A DNA stretch of 5,203 bases from Dehalococcoidales bacterium (GTDB taxonomy: Bacteria; Chloroflexota; Dehalococcoidia; Dehalococcoidales; JAQTVP01): NCBI GenBank assembly GCA_028707015.1, contig JAQTVP010000118.1, positions 1 to 5,203 on the forward strand, in the 5' to 3' direction. Under the pieces are notes generated by a model. The model was not told the origin of the DNA and ran no database searches. It saw only the letters and a program-made list of their open reading frames with translations. Positions 5,122 through 5,203 of this stretch are shown here, one piece after another. A program made the translations under genes and the position numbers. The number at the start of each line of letters is the position of its first letter. The first letter of the stretch is position 1.

Positions 5122-5150
5122 TTGATACTAACCTCCGCAGTTAATCTAAT
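5122..5150 (+). promoter_or_regulatory. Possible promoter for a gene beyond the window
   Basis: TTGATA (5122-5127) and TCTAAT (5145-5150) are 17 nt apart, each 5 of 6 to consensus. A second pair, TTTACA (5151-5156) and TATATT (5173-5178) with 16 nt spacing, lies just after it. No ribosome site or start codon follows before the window ends, so the 118 bp behind the tRNA contain no visible gene. Confidence 0.3.
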
Positions 5151-5203
5151 TTTACATTTGCCCATCGGTAATTATATTACGTAAGTGAATTTATTCTTGT
5201 TAT

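Overview
The window looks like ordinary chromosomal DNA from an AT-rich, low-GC Gram-positive-type bacterium. An anaerobic Firmicute (Clostridia or Negativicutes) is my best guess. The reasons are the purine-rich Shine-Dalgarno sites before most genes, a tRNA with an encoded CCA, an MEP-pathway ispH directly behind plsC, and an acyl-CoA dehydrogenase of the short-chain/butyryl type. The taxonomic call is inference from gene style, not a database match.

Layout, left to right. (1) Positions 2-655, + strand: the C-terminal part of an acyl-CoA dehydrogenase whose start lies before the window. (2) A 31-bp gap between convergent genes holds a long AT-rich hairpin. (3) Positions 687-2175, - strand: a two-gene unit, plsC (TTG start) followed by ispH, overlapping by 17 nt. 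(4) Positions 2176-2313: a compact divergent promoter region in which the two -35 boxes are only 3 bp apart; a 17-bp inverted repeat overlaps the -10 box on the rightward side. (5) Positions 2314-4257, + strand: a two-gene unit coding for a LacD-type class I ketose-bisphosphate aldolase and a PfkB-type phosphosugar kinase. (6) Positions 4283-4858, - strand: a MacroD-type macrodomain protein, convergent with the kinase. (7) Positions 4859-5009: a second divergent region, with a promoter for the macrodomain gene and a strong promoter for tRNA-Val(CAC) at 5010-5085; a perfect 16-bp palindrome sits at the predicted tRNA transcription start. (8) Positions 5086-5203: no gene visible, only a stem-loop behind the tRNA and weak promoter-like sequences.

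How the genes fit together. plsC (phosphatidic acid synthesis) and ispH (IPP/DMAPP synthesis) both supply the cell envelope and look co-transcribed and translationally coupled. The kinase and aldolase would together phosphorylate a hexose 6-phosphate and split the bisphosphate into two trioses; whether the sugar is fructose, tagatose or another ketose cannot be told from the sequence. No stretch over 300 bp lacks a gene; the longest gene-free stretches are about 150, 138 and 118 bp.

I see no defence system, mobile element, CRISPR array or clearly new multi-gene system. The points most worth checking are the stand-alone kinase/aldolase pair with an Asn-to-Asp change in the kinase substrate motif, and the palindromic sites at two promoters.
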